DNA of 19,749 nt from CAJBLF01 sp964542965 (GCA_964542965.1 CAZIVH010000020.1:1-19749); one strand, 5' to 3'; shown: positions 1 through 8,224, counted from the first letter of the stretch. Program-made: numbers and translations. Notes: generated from the sequence alone by a model not told the origin.

Positions 1-2
1 CC

Positions 3-83
3 TGTGAAACATGCGAACATAGATGGAAATGGAATTGTATATCTATCAAATTAAGCGACATCATGAACACCAAGAGACAATAA
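3..83 (+). CDS. C-terminal end of an unidentified gene (5' truncated)
   Basis: This is the tail of an ORF that enters from the left edge and stops at TAA 81-83, 19 bases before the next start. The visible residues begin CETCEHRWKW and end KLSDIMNTKRQ. The CxxC pair is the only feature, and I do not recognise the family. A second plus-strand frame also enters from the left and stops at TAA 52-54 (tail HANIDGNGIVYLSN). With so little sequence I cannot say which frame is the real gene. Confidence 0.3.
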   Translation, partial: CETCEHRWKWNCISIKLSDIMNTKRQ

Positions 84-102
84 TTTTATTTTGTATGTCC
101 TC

Positions 103-630
103 ATGGCGACACTCGTACTCCTCTGAGGGAACAATATCCATAATAAAGAACGGATACAGGAAGTAAACAAAGAGCTCCTGCCGTTTTACGATAAGACACA
201 TATTCATTTCTACCATCATCGAGAGATATGAGGGAATATGGATATGGAGTACGAATGTGAAAAGCTCTGCGAATATCTAAAAACAGTGAAATGAAGTATC
301 ATCCTTTTCTGCAAATCATTATGATGTCTGCTGGGACTCAAAGCGATGGTAGAAAAAGATATCTTTATCAAACAATCGATCTTTGTAGGATTCCCGTTAG
401 GATTCACCGAACTGCACCAATTCCCCATAAGACAATATCTCCAAGAACTCACTTCACCTGTATTATGGATACAGCACACTGATGATCCTGCAGGATGATA
501 TACTACGATAGCAAAGAATCTATGATCGATATCACCAGCATTCACCTGTAAAGAATTACCAGGTAATACACACGATTACCCAGAGATAAAAGCATTGAAA
601 CAGATAATTTTAGATAATAATGCAACATAA
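103..630 (+). CDS. Small alpha/beta hydrolase
   Basis: This is a 175-aa protein that exists only if UGA is read as Gly; it has in-frame UGAs, for example in LLGGNN, KSLGC and DPAGGY. The layout is that of a compact alpha/beta hydrolase. A first beta-strand (ATLVLLGG) comes first. A nucleophile elbow CKSLG follows, with Ser72 as the likely catalytic serine; the first elbow position is Cys instead of the usual Gly. The strand LWIQHTDDP supplies the acidic residue (Asp127 or Asp128), and GNTHDYP supplies His157. Such proteins are usually esterases, thioesterases or peptidases; the substrate is unknown. I chose ATG 103 because the first strand starts there; TTG 91 is an alternative. The stop TAA shares a base with the next ATG (TAATG), so the two genes are probably translated together. 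Confidence 0.72.
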
Positions 631-812
631 TGACCGACAAAGATCAACCAATAGATCTCAGCATATTGGATGCAAAAGAGCTGAAGAAAATAAAAGATAA
701 AAAAGAAAGAGCTGATCGAGTGATGGATATTATCCGCGAACACGGACTCGACAAAGACAAAGAATTTATGGACGAAATAGATCCTTTCTTAGAGGAATTA
801 TTGAAACAATAA
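630..812 (+). CDS. Small charged protein of unknown function (60 aa)
   Basis: This 60-residue protein is rich in Asp, Glu and Lys, with a predicted helical middle (AKELKKIKDKKERADRVMDI) and an acidic C-terminus (DEIDPFLEELLKQ). Its ATG overlaps the hydrolase stop by one base, and a strong intrinsic terminator follows directly, so it is the last gene of that unit. It has no signal peptide, no membrane segment and no cysteine. I do not recognise the family. A small cytoplasmic helical or adaptor-like protein is all that can be said. Confidence 0.7.
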   Translation: MTDKDQPIDLSILDAKELKKIKDKKERADRVMDIIREHGLDKDKEFMDEIDPFLEELLKQ

Positions 813-813
813 A

Positions 814-843
814 AAAAAACTGAGCGAAATGCTCAGTTTTTTT
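814..843 (+). terminator. Intrinsic terminator, probably bidirectional
   Basis: ACTGAGC and GCTCAGT form a stem around the loop GAAAT, with A-tracts before and T-tracts after. The flanks make it work in both directions. It lies between the end of the + gene at 812 and the end of the - gene at 858. Confidence 0.9.
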
Positions 844-857
844 CGTTAAAGAAATGA

Positions 858-1430
858 TTATTTAGGCTGTTCAGGTACTGGTTGTATTGGAGCAACTGGC
901 TCAACAGGTGTTTGTGGAACAGCAGGTGTTGGAGGCGGAACCACTTCTTGGATTTTTTGCGTAGCTTGATTAGCTACATTTGTCGCTGTATTCACTGCTT
1001 TTTCAGCGACATCGCTAGCTTTTGCGACCGCTTGATTTGCAGCGCCTCGCACTTTACCCACTATATTTCATCCTTTCTGAAGAGTAGCTGATGCAGGATT
1101 TGGAGTGCCTGTGATAGGATCAGGCTGTCCGGTGATCTTAGCAATAAATCTTGCAAGTCATTTAAAAATCCTATCCAAAGGACCTTCTGTAGATTGTTCA
1201 GGTACTACAACAGATGCTGATGGTTCAGCTACAGAAGTTGGTGGAACAGAAGCAGAGATTGGTTGTGTAGGAACCTGGACCGTTTCCGGAACGACTGGAA
1301 TAGGCTGTTGAACAGTATTTTGTACAGGAATCTGTGCTGATGGTTGATTGTTTGAGACAAACACTCCTGTGGGAATACCTTGAGGGATAGGTGAATTTTC
1401 TTGAGATGGATTTGTTTGATTAGGTTCCAT
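858..1430 (-). CDS. Proline- and alanine-rich protein of unknown function (190 aa)
   Basis: Under the standard code this appears as two separate ORFs; UGA=Gly joins them into one 190-aa protein. Residues 1 to about 85 are low-complexity and rich in Pro, Gln, Val, Thr and Ser. A short, more ordered segment follows (GPLDRIFKGLARFIAKITGQ). Next comes an Ala/Asn/Val-rich amphipathic helix with loosely repeated AxxAxxVA spacing (GAANQAVAKASDVAEKAVNT and on), reminiscent of LEA or apolipoprotein-like helices. A C-terminal Pro-rich tail follows (VPPPTPAVPQTPVEPVAP). There is no clear signal peptide. The layout suggests a flexible spacer or surface-binding protein, but no function can be assigned. 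It has its own promoter and shares the bidirectional terminator with the unit to its left. Confidence 0.75.
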
Positions 1431-1461
1431 CGATAGAGATTACGATATAAAATCATATCTA

Positions 1462-1489
1462 ATTGTAGTCTTTTTTTGGATTTTTGCAA
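1462..1489 (-). promoter_or_regulatory. Predicted promoter for the Pro/Ala-rich gene
   Basis: On the minus strand, TTGCAA (1484-1489) and TACAAT (1462-1467) are separated by 16 bp, 32 bases ahead of the ATG at 1430. The match to the sigma70 consensus is good. Confidence 0.5.
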
Positions 1490-1587
1490 ATTTTAGAGCC
1501 TATTTTTGGAAGCAAAAGCCGGAAAAAACCTTGTTTTTTCATAAAAAAATTATACAGTAATGATATTTACTAGGAATAACCTCATAA

Positions 1588-2484
1588 ATGACAACATACG
1601 AAGGTTCAGGAGAAAGGATAGATACGCGATTGAGCAAGGAATTTTCCTATTCCAGAAGCTTTTTTCATCATATCATCGAAAGATGAGGAGTACATGTAAA
1701 TGGGAAGGTTGTAAAGAAATCATATCAATTGAAACATAATGATCAGATAGAGATCGATAATGTCAGTAGATATCTCTCCCCTGTTTTACTAGATGAAGCG
1801 CCAGATATCAAAATCCCGGTAGTCATAGAAAAAGAAGATTATCTTGTCATCAGCAAACCGAAAGGAGTGTTGTCACACCCAAAGACCGTACGAGAAGTAC
1901 ACGAGCCATCGGTCGTAGGGTTTCTCTATCACACCTACAAAAACCTACCTTCTATCTGAAATTTCATCAGAGCGGGACTCCTCCACAGACTCGATAAACA
2001 GACGGACGGACTCATGATCATCGCAAAGACGGAAAAAGGATTGGAACATTTCAAGAAGCTTTTCCAAGCAAAATCAGAAAGCGAGCATATCGAAGGGAAA
2101 GAGCAAACCGAGCTGAAAAAATTTTACAGGGCGACCTGCGAAATTATGCCAGAAGGAAAAAGATTCATCGAGTGAATCAAGCAATTACCGTACATCATCG
2201 AAGAAGTCGTCAAAGCGAAATTACCCCACACGGTGCCGAAAATCTGAATCACGAAGATACTTAGTGTACAAGAAGACAGCCTTATACCTTCTACCTGTCA
2301 CATTCTACTAGAGATTTTGACAGGAAGAACACATCAGATTAGATACCACCTCTCGCATCACGGTCTGCCAATCATCGGCGACTATCTCTACGGAGATCCG
2401 AAAACCCAAGAGCCGATGCAATTGACGGCATACAAACTAATTTTCAGGGATCCGAACAACGAGCTCATCACAGCGGAAATATAA
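1588..2484 (+). CDS. RluA-family pseudouridine synthase with S4 domain
   Basis: This 298-aa enzyme isomerises uridine to pseudouridine in RNA (23S rRNA or tRNA in this family). Residues 10-55 form an S4-like RNA-binding domain (RIDTRLSKEF, then GVHVNGKVVKKSYQL). The catalytic domain begins near residue 75 (EDYLVISKPKGVLSHP). It carries the motif HRLDKQTDGL with catalytic Asp136, and later LTGRTHQIRYHLSHHGLPI and GDYLYGD, which are diagnostic of RluA. Several UGA codons lie inside it, including ERGGVHV at a conserved S4 glycine. The length is close to the usual 300-325 aa. RluA, RluC and RluD-type target specificity cannot be separated by eye. Confidence 0.92.
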
Positions 2485-2497
2485 TTGAGACACAATA

Positions 2498-2525
2498 AAA
2501 AAACTGAAACGAAATGAAGTTTTTT
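2498..2525 (+). terminator. Possible weak terminator after the pseudouridine synthase
   Basis: AAAAAACT and AGTTTTTT can pair around a 12-base loop just after the stop codon, and the second arm ends in a T-run. The stem is nearly all A-T, so the call is tentative. Confidence 0.4.
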
Positions 2526-2556
2526 ACGATGTCGAAATTATCCCGCAAAACAGGAT

Positions 2557-2585
2557 AAAAAAATCCTCCGGAAACACCGAAGGAT
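2557..2585 (-). terminator. Intrinsic terminator of the acyltransferase gene
   Basis: On the minus strand, ATCCTTCGG pairs with CCGGAGGAT with one mismatch around a 5-base loop and is followed by a T-run. It lies 16 bases beyond the stop codon at 2602. Confidence 0.8.
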
Positions 2586-2601
2586 CATTATGTACGATAT
2601 G

Positions 2602-3525
2602 TTACGTCTCTTTGATGTTCGCCCTGTATCGGTCGATAATTTCAGGATGAATATCATGGATTCTGATCAATATCGCTGTTTCCTCTGTCTCACCGAATGC
2701 TTTGTGTTTGGCAGTACAGAAGGTTTTCATAGTAGGTGATAACGACATATACGTATCGACAAGTGGTTGGAGATATTCACCATACCGACCTATATATTCC
2801 TCAAGAATTTTCTTTTGGTCCTTGAACGTCGGTTGGGTAAGAATAGTCTGTAGAAGGATAAGATTCCTGCGTACATATTTCAATCTAAATTCCTTCTTTG
2901 GACGGACGAGTCTGTCAGGATCAGGAAATTTGTATTTCAGATAGCTGAGCAGAAGATCCCGGGCACGTTTGTCATACGTATTGTACATAGTGAATTTCCC
3001 GAAGAAATACTCTATGTCAGGATAAAGACTGATAAGAGTTTCCAGTCCTGAAAAGAGATTGAATAAGGAGAAAATGCCGTTTTTGTTATCGATGCGAGGC
3101 TGATAACGAGGTTGAACAAAAGATCGTCCTAGCTCGATAGTCTTCGGAAGATACTCTTCCTTAAATTTCTTAGAGAAATTGAAGAGTTTTCCGGTAGGAC
3201 TTTGAATGATATCTCCTTCCACAAGATCTTTCATCAAAGCAAACCGATAACTACCGACAATTTCCTGATCGATCGGAGACCACAGCACAATATGATTAAA
3301 AAGATAATCATATTCATCGATATCTACTTCTTTACCAGTTCCACCTGAAGCAGCACGGAACGTCTCTTCTCTCAACCTCCCGAGTTCAAGCATGATTTGA
3401 GGACAGCTTGTCGCTGAGATGATATATATCTCGTTAGACAATCTCTTAGTAATCCTAGCTGGTTTTTGTTGTTCTAATTCACCAAGGATTAATTTTCTGT
3501 TGATTGGTGCAATTATTTCCTTCAT
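2602..3525 (-). CDS. GNAT-fold acyltransferase, OlsB/hemolysin-like
   Basis: This 307-aa protein has the order of motifs seen in the acyl-ACP-using N-acyltransferase family, which includes ornithine-lipid OlsB and the so-called hemolysins. LGRLREETFRAASGGTGKEVD (residues 48-68) begins the core. EYDYLFNHIVLW and EIVGSYRFAL (71-96) are the next core strands. KTIELGRSFVQPRYQ (128-142) holds the conserved ELGRS loop. The pattern most resembles Bacteroidetes-type members. Residues from about 190 on are a basic C-terminal extension without a clear motif. The natural acceptor could be an amino acid for an aminolipid, or a lysophospholipid; the sequence does not decide. It uses no UGA codon, unlike its neighbours. 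It is a single gene with its own promoter and terminator. Confidence 0.7.
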   Translation of the reverse strand: MKEIIAPINRKLILGELEQQKPARITKRLSNEIYIISATSCPQIMLELGRLREETFRAASGGTGKEVDIDEYDYLFNHIVLWSPIDQEIVGSYRFALMKDLVEGDIIQSPTGKLFNFSKKFKEEYLPKTIELGRSFVQPRYQPRIDNKNGIFSLFNLFSGLETLISLYPDIEYFFGKFTMYNTYDKRARDLLLSYLKYKFPDPDRLVRPKKEFRLKYVRRNLILLQTILTQPTFKDQKKILEEYIGRYGEYLQPLVDTYMSLSPTMKTFCTAKHKAFGETEETAILIRIHDIHPEIIDRYRANIKET

Positions 3526-3555
3526 TGTATTTAGATTTTGTTTTGTAGAGTTGAC

Positions 3556-3583
3556 ATATTAAGAAAATAATATTAAAAATCAA
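3556..3583 (-). promoter_or_regulatory. Predicted promoter for the acyltransferase gene
   Basis: On the minus strand, TTGATT (3578-3583) and TAATAT (3556-3561) are separated by 16 bp, about 30 bases ahead of the ATG at 3525. Confidence 0.45.
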
Positions 3584-3585
3584 AT

Positions 3586-3619
3586 AAAAAAATACCGCAG
3601 TCAAAGCGACATACGGTAT
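3586..3619 (-). terminator. Intrinsic terminator of rpsA
   Basis: On the minus strand, ATACCG and CGGTAT form the outer stem, an inner GTC/GAC pair closes a GCTTT loop, and a T-run follows. It lies 21 bases beyond the rpsA stop. Confidence 0.8.
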
Positions 3620-3640
3620 CTTTCATTCAAAAATATATGA

Positions 3641-5062
3641 TTATTTTTTAGTTGTTTTCTTGGTAGTAGCTTTCTTTGCTGGAGCTTCTGCATCTTCATC
3701 AGCAGCTTTCTTGGTGGTTTTCTTGACGGTAGCTTTTTTTTCTTTTTCGACTACCTTATCTTTTTTATCAGGGTTCTTCTCGAGTTTTTCCGTGATTCTC
3801 TTTGCCTTGTCTTCAAGTTTCTCTTCAGAGAGTTTCTTGACGACTCATGCCAATCCTCTACCCTCGAATTTCTTCGCTGGCTTCTCTTCAGCAACTTCAG
3901 CTACAGATATTTCCTCTGCCGTTTCAACTTCAGCTTGTTTAGCTACAGGTTTTTCTTCTGCTGCAATCTTATCATCGCCAATATGCTTCATACTCAAACC
4001 GATTTTTCTATTTTTAGGATCGAGCAAGATGATCTTGGTTTTGACTATCTGTCCGAGTTTTACGACTTCATTAGGATTTTGGATAGATTTCTGTGAAAGC
4101 TCGCTCAAGTGTACCAAACCGTTGATATCTTGGAACACTCTGACGAATACTCCATAAGGAACGAATCTGATGACTTCTCCTTCGATGATATCGCCGACCT
4201 TGTATTGCTTTGGCAACGCTGTCCGCGGATCGTCTTTCAATTTCTTACTTGATAATGAGATTTTCCCATTTTCAAGACCGATAACCTTAACACTGATCTT
4301 ATCTCCGATTTTTCCGAGTTTTTCGATATTATTGACGTGTCCGTAGGTGATTTCTGAAATGTGAACCAATCCTTCGACTGTTCCTCCGATCGTGACGAAT
4401 AATCCGTAAGAAGATAATCCGCTGACGACTCCATCATAAACCTTTCCGACCTCGAGGTCTTTCAAGATATTTTCTCTCTCTTCTTTCAATGCTTCTCTTT
4501 CTGATAAGACGATTCTTTTTTCATCTTCATCGATATTGATGATTCTCACTTTGAGTTCTTTTCCGATAAGATCCAAAAGCTTTTCGAAGATGATCTCTTG
4601 ATCTCCGTCCTCTACTCTAGGATAGTGGATAGGAGCCAATTGAGACAATGGAACGAATCCTTTGATACCATGCATATCGACCAACAAACCTCCGAGATTA
4701 GCTTCAGTAGGGATGACGGTGATAACATCATCGGCTTCGAATTTTTTCATAATGGATTTCCATACATCGTATTGCAGCAATTTCGTGATAGATACGATAT
4801 AATGTCCATCTTCATGTCTGATATTGGTATTTACGATTTCTAGTTCGATCTCTCTTTCAGGTTCCAAATCATATCCAGATCTCTCGAGCTCTTTTACTTC
4901 CTTGGAAAGAATAACTCAAGTAAATGCGTGATTATCGCAATCTACAAGGATACCGTTTTCTATTTTCTTGAGGACAATTCCCTTAACTTTGTGTCATTCC
5001 TTGATAACAGGAATGGCTATTTGACCAGAACGTAATTGTTCTGCTATAGTTACATTAGCCAT
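3641..5062 (-). CDS. rpsA: 30S ribosomal protein S1
   Basis: This 473-aa protein has four S1 RNA-binding domains, at about residues 23-94, 107-180, 196-263 and 277-350. The last two are the most typical (VYDGVVSGLSSYGLFVTIGG with GLVHISEI; GDIIEGEVIRFVPYGVFVRV with GLVHLSEL). S1 binds mRNA and helps load it on the 30S subunit. Residues after about 350 form a long acidic then Lys/Thr/Ala-rich tail (KKATTKKTTKK at the end). E. coli S1 has six domains; four-domain forms are common elsewhere. UGA=Gly codons occur near the N-terminus (KEGHKV, FTGVI) and at GLAGVVKK, so a standard-code reading would cut the gene at both ends. It lies 83 bases downstream of rpsO and is likely co-transcribed with it. 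Confidence 0.93.
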
Positions 5063-5145
5063 TATAATATAAAACGTTAGAAAAATAAAAATACGCTTTC
5101 AAAAATCGCTTCAACGGGTAAACGTTTAAGCTTTCGAGCGTTAGA

Positions 5146-5412
5146 TTATACCTTAACATTCACTGATTTTGATATCGTGTTGTAGGTAGACAATTTTTTT
5201 GATTTCAAGTACTTGAGGAACGCTCTTCTTCTCGCGACCTTCTTGAGCAAAGATCTTTTCGCATCGAAATCCTTCTTGTGCGCAGCGAGATGATTTTGTA
5301 ACTCAGTGATTTCATCAGTCAAGATACCGATCTGTACCTCTACTGACCCTGTGTCTTTGTCATGAAGCTTAAATGATTCAGCTTCAACAGCTTTTGTTGC
5401 TTTTTTTGGCAT
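5146..5412 (-). CDS. rpsO: 30S ribosomal protein S15
   Basis: This 88-aa protein is nearly the same length as E. coli S15 (89 aa). S15 is a primary 16S rRNA-binding protein that organises the central domain of the 30S subunit. Typical segments are DTGSVEVQIGILTDEITEL, HLAAHKKDF and KRSLLKKVARRRAFLKYL. I chose ATG 5412 (MPKKATKA) over an upstream in-frame ATG at 5445, because the upstream segment (MDLFIFLFQFI) is hydrophobic and not part of the family. The gene lies between tRNA-Arg and rpsA on the same strand. A small hairpin sits in its leader. S15 represses its own mRNA in other bacteria, but no such site can be proven here. Confidence 0.95.
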   Translation of the reverse strand: MPKKATKAVEAESFKLHDKDTGSVEVQIGILTDEITELQNHLAAHKKDFDAKRSLLKKVARRRAFLKYLKSKKLSTYNTISKSVNVKV

Positions 5413-5462
5413 AATAAATTGGAATAAAAAGATAAAAAGATCCAAACCAAAGCCGACAGTGA

Positions 5463-5480
5463 TTAGCCGTATTCGGCAAT
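5463..5480 (-). promoter_or_regulatory. Hairpin between tRNA-Arg and rpsO
   Basis: GCCG and CGGC pair around the loop TATT (AATA on the minus strand), extended by A-T pairs. It lies about 50 bases ahead of the rpsO start and just after the tRNA 3' end. It could be a processing signal, a pause site or part of S15 autoregulation. The evidence is structural only. Confidence 0.3.
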
Positions 5481-5490
5481 GCTTTGCGTA

Positions 5491-5563
5491 TACCCCCGAC
5501 AGGACTCGAACCTGTATTTACTCCTTAGGAGAGAGTCGTTCTATCCCGTTGAACTACGGGAGC
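5491..5563 (-). tRNA. tRNA-Arg (anticodon CCU)
   Basis: This 73-nt cloverleaf reads from GCTCCCG on the minus strand. The acceptor stem pairs GCTCCCG with CGGGGGT, with two G-T pairs. The D-arm is GTTC/GAAC. The anticodon stem pairs ACTCT with GGAGT around the loop CTCCTAA, giving anticodon CCU (codon AGG, arginine). The T-arm is ACAGG-TTCGAGT-CCTGT, and the discriminator is A. The CCA end is not encoded. It lies upstream of rpsO on the same strand. Confidence 0.93.
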
Positions 5564-5593
5564 AGGTAAGTCTTTTTCTCCGTTTTAAGGCAG

Positions 5594-5618
5594 AAAAAAA
5601 TAGTCCCTACTCGGGCTT
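5594..5618 (-). terminator. Possible terminator or attenuator ahead of tRNA-Arg
   Basis: On the minus strand, AGCCC and GGG(A)CT form a short stem with one bulged A around GAGTA, followed by ATTTTTTT. It could end the membrane-protein operon to the right, whose last stop is at 5669. Alternatively it could attenuate a promoter at 5627-5654. The stem is only 5 bp. Confidence 0.4.
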
Positions 5619-5626
5619 AGCCTAAG

Positions 5627-5654
5627 TGTATAGGATTTTATGAGAAAAAATCAA
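5627..5654 (-). promoter_or_regulatory. Predicted promoter for tRNA-Arg/rpsO/rpsA
   Basis: On the minus strand, TTGATT (5649-5654) and TATACA (5627-5632) are 16 bp apart, about 65 bases ahead of the tRNA. The terminator-like stem at 5594-5618 would lie inside the transcript. Confidence 0.4.
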
Positions 5655-5668
5655 GAGAATATCAGGTA

Positions 5669-6607
5669 TTATTGGAATTCGTTGAAAATCTGATACACCA
5701 AGAGCAGGAAGAGGAAAATGACCAACGCTATGATGAAGATATTAACAATGATTCATTTTGCTTTTTTCATAGCGTCCTCCTTACCAGAAGACGTAATAAG
5801 CAGATATCATGCATAAAACAACGCAAGCACAAAGAGCGCTCCAAGAATCCATCCGAGCGTGATAGCGACATTGATGATCATCTCAGATGCCTTCGCTCCG
5901 AAACTCGGCGTCTGCGCAATGTAGAAAACATAATCGACAACTTTGATCATAACAAGCGCAATAATCACATTGATAGCTCATTTCTGAGCAATCTTCACCT
6001 TATCTGATTTATCCATTGCAGACATCATTCTAAATCAAGAGACGACGAGCATGATAATAGCGGCAAAGAAAGCCAATACTTTGAAAAAAGATAATATCTG
6101 GAGAAATAATTTATTCTGAACCCTATCCACGAGCTGCGTGCTTCATTGGAGGTTTCCTATATCCAGGACCGTTCACAGGATCCATGTCACACCGAATATC
6201 AAAAAAGCTCCATAGAGAATATATATCAGGCTTGAAAATGCCTTTTTCGCACCATCAGGTTCCTTGGCATGCAAGATAAAATTGACTCATGTCATTACCA
6301 AGAAAATAAACAGCACAACGAATCATAGCGTTCTGATAAGAGCCCAAAGATTCCCTCCAGCTTGAATAACTTGTCCATCTACCACCGTAGAACTAGGATA
6401 GAAAAGCCTCTGTATATTTTCCATCAAAGAAAGATTCCTATCGATACCTAGGTCAAACACCGTCTCTACTCTACCATATCTATCAGGAGTAGAATCCGTA
6501 AGATAATCAGCAAAATTATCATTGAACGAAGGAACGGCCGCAGAAGCAATTCATCAGCTAACCATGGCCAATATGAATGTGAGTATCGCTTTTTTCAACA
6601 TATGCAT
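5669..6607 (-). CDS. Membrane protein with three VirB2/TrbC-like hairpins
   Basis: This 312-aa protein appears only with UGA=Gly. Residues 1-23 look like a signal peptide (MLKKAILTFILAMVSGGIASA). An extracytoplasmic stretch follows to about 85, then three similar two-helix units, each with a short charged loop. Unit 1 (about 88-150) contains TGVNFILHAKEPDGAKKAF. Unit 2 (about 171-232) contains SGFRMMSAMDKSDKVKIAQK. Unit 3 (about 242-310) contains AGYLLITSSGKEDAMKKAKG. The pattern Gly-aromatic-x(n)-charged loop-KKA-helix is that of the VirB2/TrbC pilin subunits of type IV secretion systems, here tripled in one chain. Family-level function is inferred. It is the last gene of the cluster with a pilin, a VWA protein and a PrgI-like protein. 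The start could be ATG 6607 or ATG 6601. Confidence 0.72.
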
Positions 6608-6615
6608 ATTTCTAA

Positions 6616-6635
6616 ATGGTAAATTGTAAATTATA
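6616..6635. repeat. Short 7-bp repeat (GTAAATT type)
   Basis: GGTAAATTGTAAATTATATT reads as about two and a half 7-bp units of GTAAATT. It lies just upstream of the 312-aa gene and next to the larger repeat at 6637-6687. Confidence 0.5.
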
Positions 6636-6636
6636 T

Positions 6637-6687
6637 TTTTTCATTCTCCATTCTCCATTTTCCATTCTCCATTTTCCATTCTCCATT
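6637..6687. repeat. Imperfect 7-bp tandem repeat (YTCCATT)
   Basis: On the plus strand, about six units alternate between TTCTCCA and TTTTCCA (7-bp period). The array fills the gap between the stop of the 162-aa pilin-like gene and the next gene. On the transcribed strand each unit reads ATGGAGA or ATGGAAA. The same unit recurs at 13027-13120. Confidence 0.85.
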
Positions 6688-7175
6688 TAAAATCACGTAT
6701 CGCCTCAATAATCTCAAAATATGGAATTGATGATAGAAACCGTAAGTTTGATGATAAAGTAAAAACCAGTCAAAACGACTACACCTATGACGATATTGGT
6801 AATATTTTTTTTGATCTTTGCGGTTTCGCCTTCCTTGTGTACAGCATGAGTGACCATAAGCAACCCATTATAGATCAAAAGGATGACAGCGGCAGAAAGT
6901 CAGATATATACTGCCCATTGAAGATATGGATTAATGTTATTCCTAAACCGATCCAAGGTATTCGCTATCTTGTATTGACTAGCATATCCACCTTGCAAAG
7001 AAGTAGCTGAATCAAGAGCGGTCTGCTGGATTTTATAATCTTCATTAGCTTCGCTAACGACATTATCCAGTATCTGGATGGGATCACCTCAATATTTTCC
7101 TCGACTCGAAGCGGCAAGTATGCACATAGGAAGCACATAGAATCACAAAAGTAAGAATACAATGCTTTTTTTCAT
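6687..7175 (-). CDS. VirB2/TrbC-like pilin family membrane protein
   Basis: This 162-aa protein needs several UGA=Gly codons (LLGFYV, YGGDP, YIGLSA, FGDYGG, TGF). An N-terminal signal-like helix (KKSIVFLLLGFYVLPMCILA) is followed by a soluble region to about residue 80. One two-helix hairpin follows: WAVYIGLSAAVILLIYNGLL (about 87-106), the loop HAVHKEGETAKIKKN, then a second helix (about 124-150). This is the topology of VirB2/TrbC pilins and of a group of related membrane proteins common in CPR genomes. The same module occurs three times in the next gene. Assignment rests on topology and loop pattern, not on an invariant motif. Confidence 0.65.
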
Positions 7176-7236
7176 GGAAAAAACAAAGAAATAAATATAG
7201 CACACATATATGGAAATAGAGTATATTTTCAAATTG

Positions 7237-8214
7237 TTATTGAGATCTTTTTGTTTGATAACGCAAAAGATATACCCTAAAGATCAAAAGAGCTACAACG
7301 AGCAAAGCGACAAAATATATGAGATAACGATTCATCTCTCGATAGACATGCTCGATTTTTTTCTGCTGATGAGAAAGAATATCTTGAGACAGTTCGTCGA
7401 CGAATTGATCGAACGAATCATCGCCAAGCACTCTATAGAACATTCATCATGTCTTGCTAGCTAATTCCTGAAGCAATGGAAGGTTGATATTTGTCATGAC
7501 CATATCATTCCGCATATCACGACCTATCAGATAGTCAGACTGTCAAATCCCCAGCACATAAAGAGGTATATGCATTTTTTGACAATACGAAAGGATCTGC
7601 AAAGGATCGAAACCGACATTAGAATCACCATCAGTGATCAAAATAATAATTCACGGTTTATAGGGCTCTTGATCAGTGAATTGCTGAAGATTATGAACAC
7701 CAAGCAAAAGTGCATCGCCTATAGCAGTTCAAAGGAAGTCCTTGACAGGAGGGAAATCTCCGAGATTCATAGATTGCAATTTTTTGATGATAGCAGATGA
7801 TTCAGAAGAAAATGGGATATAAACAAAAGGTTTTCATGAGAATGCAATCAACGAAGCATAATATCAATCCAGCTGTTCGATAAGTGAAATCAACGCTTGC
7901 TTTGCAGCAGAGAATCTGCTCGGTGAAATATCGTTAGCGGACATAGACAAGGACACATCAAGGATGATTTGCACAGGGATATCTTTCTCTACCACGACTT
8001 GCCTATCGCTCACAAAAGCAAGACGCAAAGGAAAAATTACAACAGAAAAACTAAGCAGACACAATAATATTGTATAGACAATCCAAGGGGTTTGATGTAC
8101 AGAAGAAAATGGAACTATGAATTTAGGTTTCCTGTTATAAAAGAAAAACACACCGCACAATGCGATGAGTGATATGCTTATTCGTATTCAAGCAACAGAA
8201 AAAGACATAATCAT
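7237..8214 (-). CDS. Membrane-anchored von Willebrand factor A domain protein (BatA/BatB-like)
   Basis: This 325-aa protein is split into fragments under the standard code. Two N-terminal membrane helices (about 8-26 and 44-67) are followed by a VWA domain (about 80-270) and a C-terminal helix (about 297-317) with a basic tail. The metal-binding MIDAS is complete: DVSLS (Asp86, Ser88, Ser90), GTAIGDA (Thr163) and ITDGDSN (Asp195). The helix-VWA-helix order matches BatA/BatB-type proteins, which assemble membrane complexes. It lies 10 bases after the PrgI-like gene and before two pilin-like genes, so its partner is probably that envelope machine. I chose ATG 8214 because it gives a full first helix; ATG 8208 is equally possible, and TTG 8160 would remove the first helix. 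Confidence 0.83.
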
Positions 8215-8224
8215 CAAAGACGTG

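Noticed and set aside
3551..3576. TTGACA on the plus strand as a promoter
   Set aside because: There is no plus-strand gene downstream and the spacing to an AT-rich -10 is too short. The same region fits a minus-strand promoter for the acyltransferase.
5063..5145. Terminator or extra promoter between rpsO and rpsA
   Set aside because: The only stem is 5 bp (ACGCT/AGCGT) with a very long loop, and the TATAAT overlapping the rpsO stop has no matching -35.
5413..5445. Longer S15 with an 11-residue N-terminal extension from ATG 5445
   Set aside because: The extension is hydrophobic and absent from the family; MPKKATKA is the typical start.
5611..5627. CTTAG-C-CTAAG palindrome
   Set aside because: The arms are 5 bp with a one-base centre, so no hairpin can form. 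It may be an operator, but nothing supports that.
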